Part shown: positions 63,615 through 64,000 of the stretch, piece after piece
Layout of the letters: each line of letters starts with the position of its first letter
Numbering within the stretch: the stretch's first letter is position 1
Origin: JAHEJX01 sp041605955
GTDB lineage: Bacteria; Actinomycetota; Acidimicrobiia; Spongiisociales; UBA5794
DNA: 64,000 nt
Assembly (NCBI GenBank): GCA_041605955.1
Contig: JBFIXI010000004.1
Coordinates: 48,092 to 112,091, forward strand
Reading direction: 5' to 3'
Notes under the pieces: model-generated
Database searches by the model: none
The model's input: only the letters and a program-made list of their open reading frames with translations
Told to the model about the DNA's origin: nothing
Program-made: the position numbers and the translations under genes

Positions 63615-64000
<386 letters not shown>

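Overview
The window is a contiguous piece of a high-GC actinobacterial chromosome, most likely from the class Acidimicrobiia or a close relative. The signs are a mycobacterial-type integration host factor (mihF) next to gmk, rpoZ and coaBC, a DivIVA-like coiled-coil protein, a PriA without helicase motifs, a PyrR-bound pyr leader without a terminator, infC starting at AUC, and the 5' end of a 16S rRNA gene at the right edge. A class-level call from gene order and partial 16S remains inference. I see no insertion sequence, prophage, CRISPR array or tRNA gene. Nearly all genes lie on the plus strand in tightly overlapping operons (ATGA, GTGA and TGATG junctions).

Layout: 1-2500 holds the end of a minor-pilin/pilus-tip cluster. 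2545-12253 holds a metallo-hydrolase, aspS, rarA, hisS, alaS, ruvX and mltG. 12250-25178 interleaves shikimate genes (aroE, aroC, aroK, aroB) with a type IV pilus machine (pilB, pilT, pilC, major pilin, pilD, pilM, pilN, pilO and a PilP-like protein). There is no secretin, as expected for a cell without an outer membrane. 25197-35130 holds efp, nusB and a complete pyrimidine operon (pyrR-pyrB-pyrC-carA-carB-pyrD-pyrF) under a PyrR-binding leader. 35186-40827 is mihF, gmk, rpoZ, coaBC, priA, def and fmt. 40820-43370 holds a reverse-strand PPK2, rpe and a REC-GGDEF regulator. 43493-46981 is an FMN-riboswitch riboflavin operon (ribD, ribE, ribBA, ribH). 46984-54662 holds infC-rpmI-rplT, an rRNA methyltransferase, pheST with a candidate attenuator, argF and a DNA glycosylase. 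54687-63062 holds a class A penicillin-binding protein, tyrS, a repeat-rich LPxTG surface protein and the DivIVA-like protein. The rRNA operon promoter region and the 16S gene follow.

Regulation is the richest layer. At least six genes start 6-10 bases after a TANNNT hexamer and lack a Shine-Dalgarno sequence, which suggests leaderless mRNAs. RNA control is visible at pyr (PyrR site overlapping the first ribosome-binding site, plus a coupled 35-codon leader ORF), rib (FMN riboswitch whose closing stem contains the ribosome-binding site), infC (AUC start, leader terminator) and pheST (leader peptide with Phe codons followed by a hairpin).

The most unusual items are a gmk with no ATG/GTG/TTG in frame before its P-loop, directly after a T6 run at the end of mihF; a tyrosyl-tRNA synthetase whose HIGH motif reads TLGW and whose KMSKS reads KMSQS; a 4x16-bp tandem array that multiplies the ribosome-binding site upstream of ppk2; and a PilT carrying an extra N-terminal domain like that of PilB.
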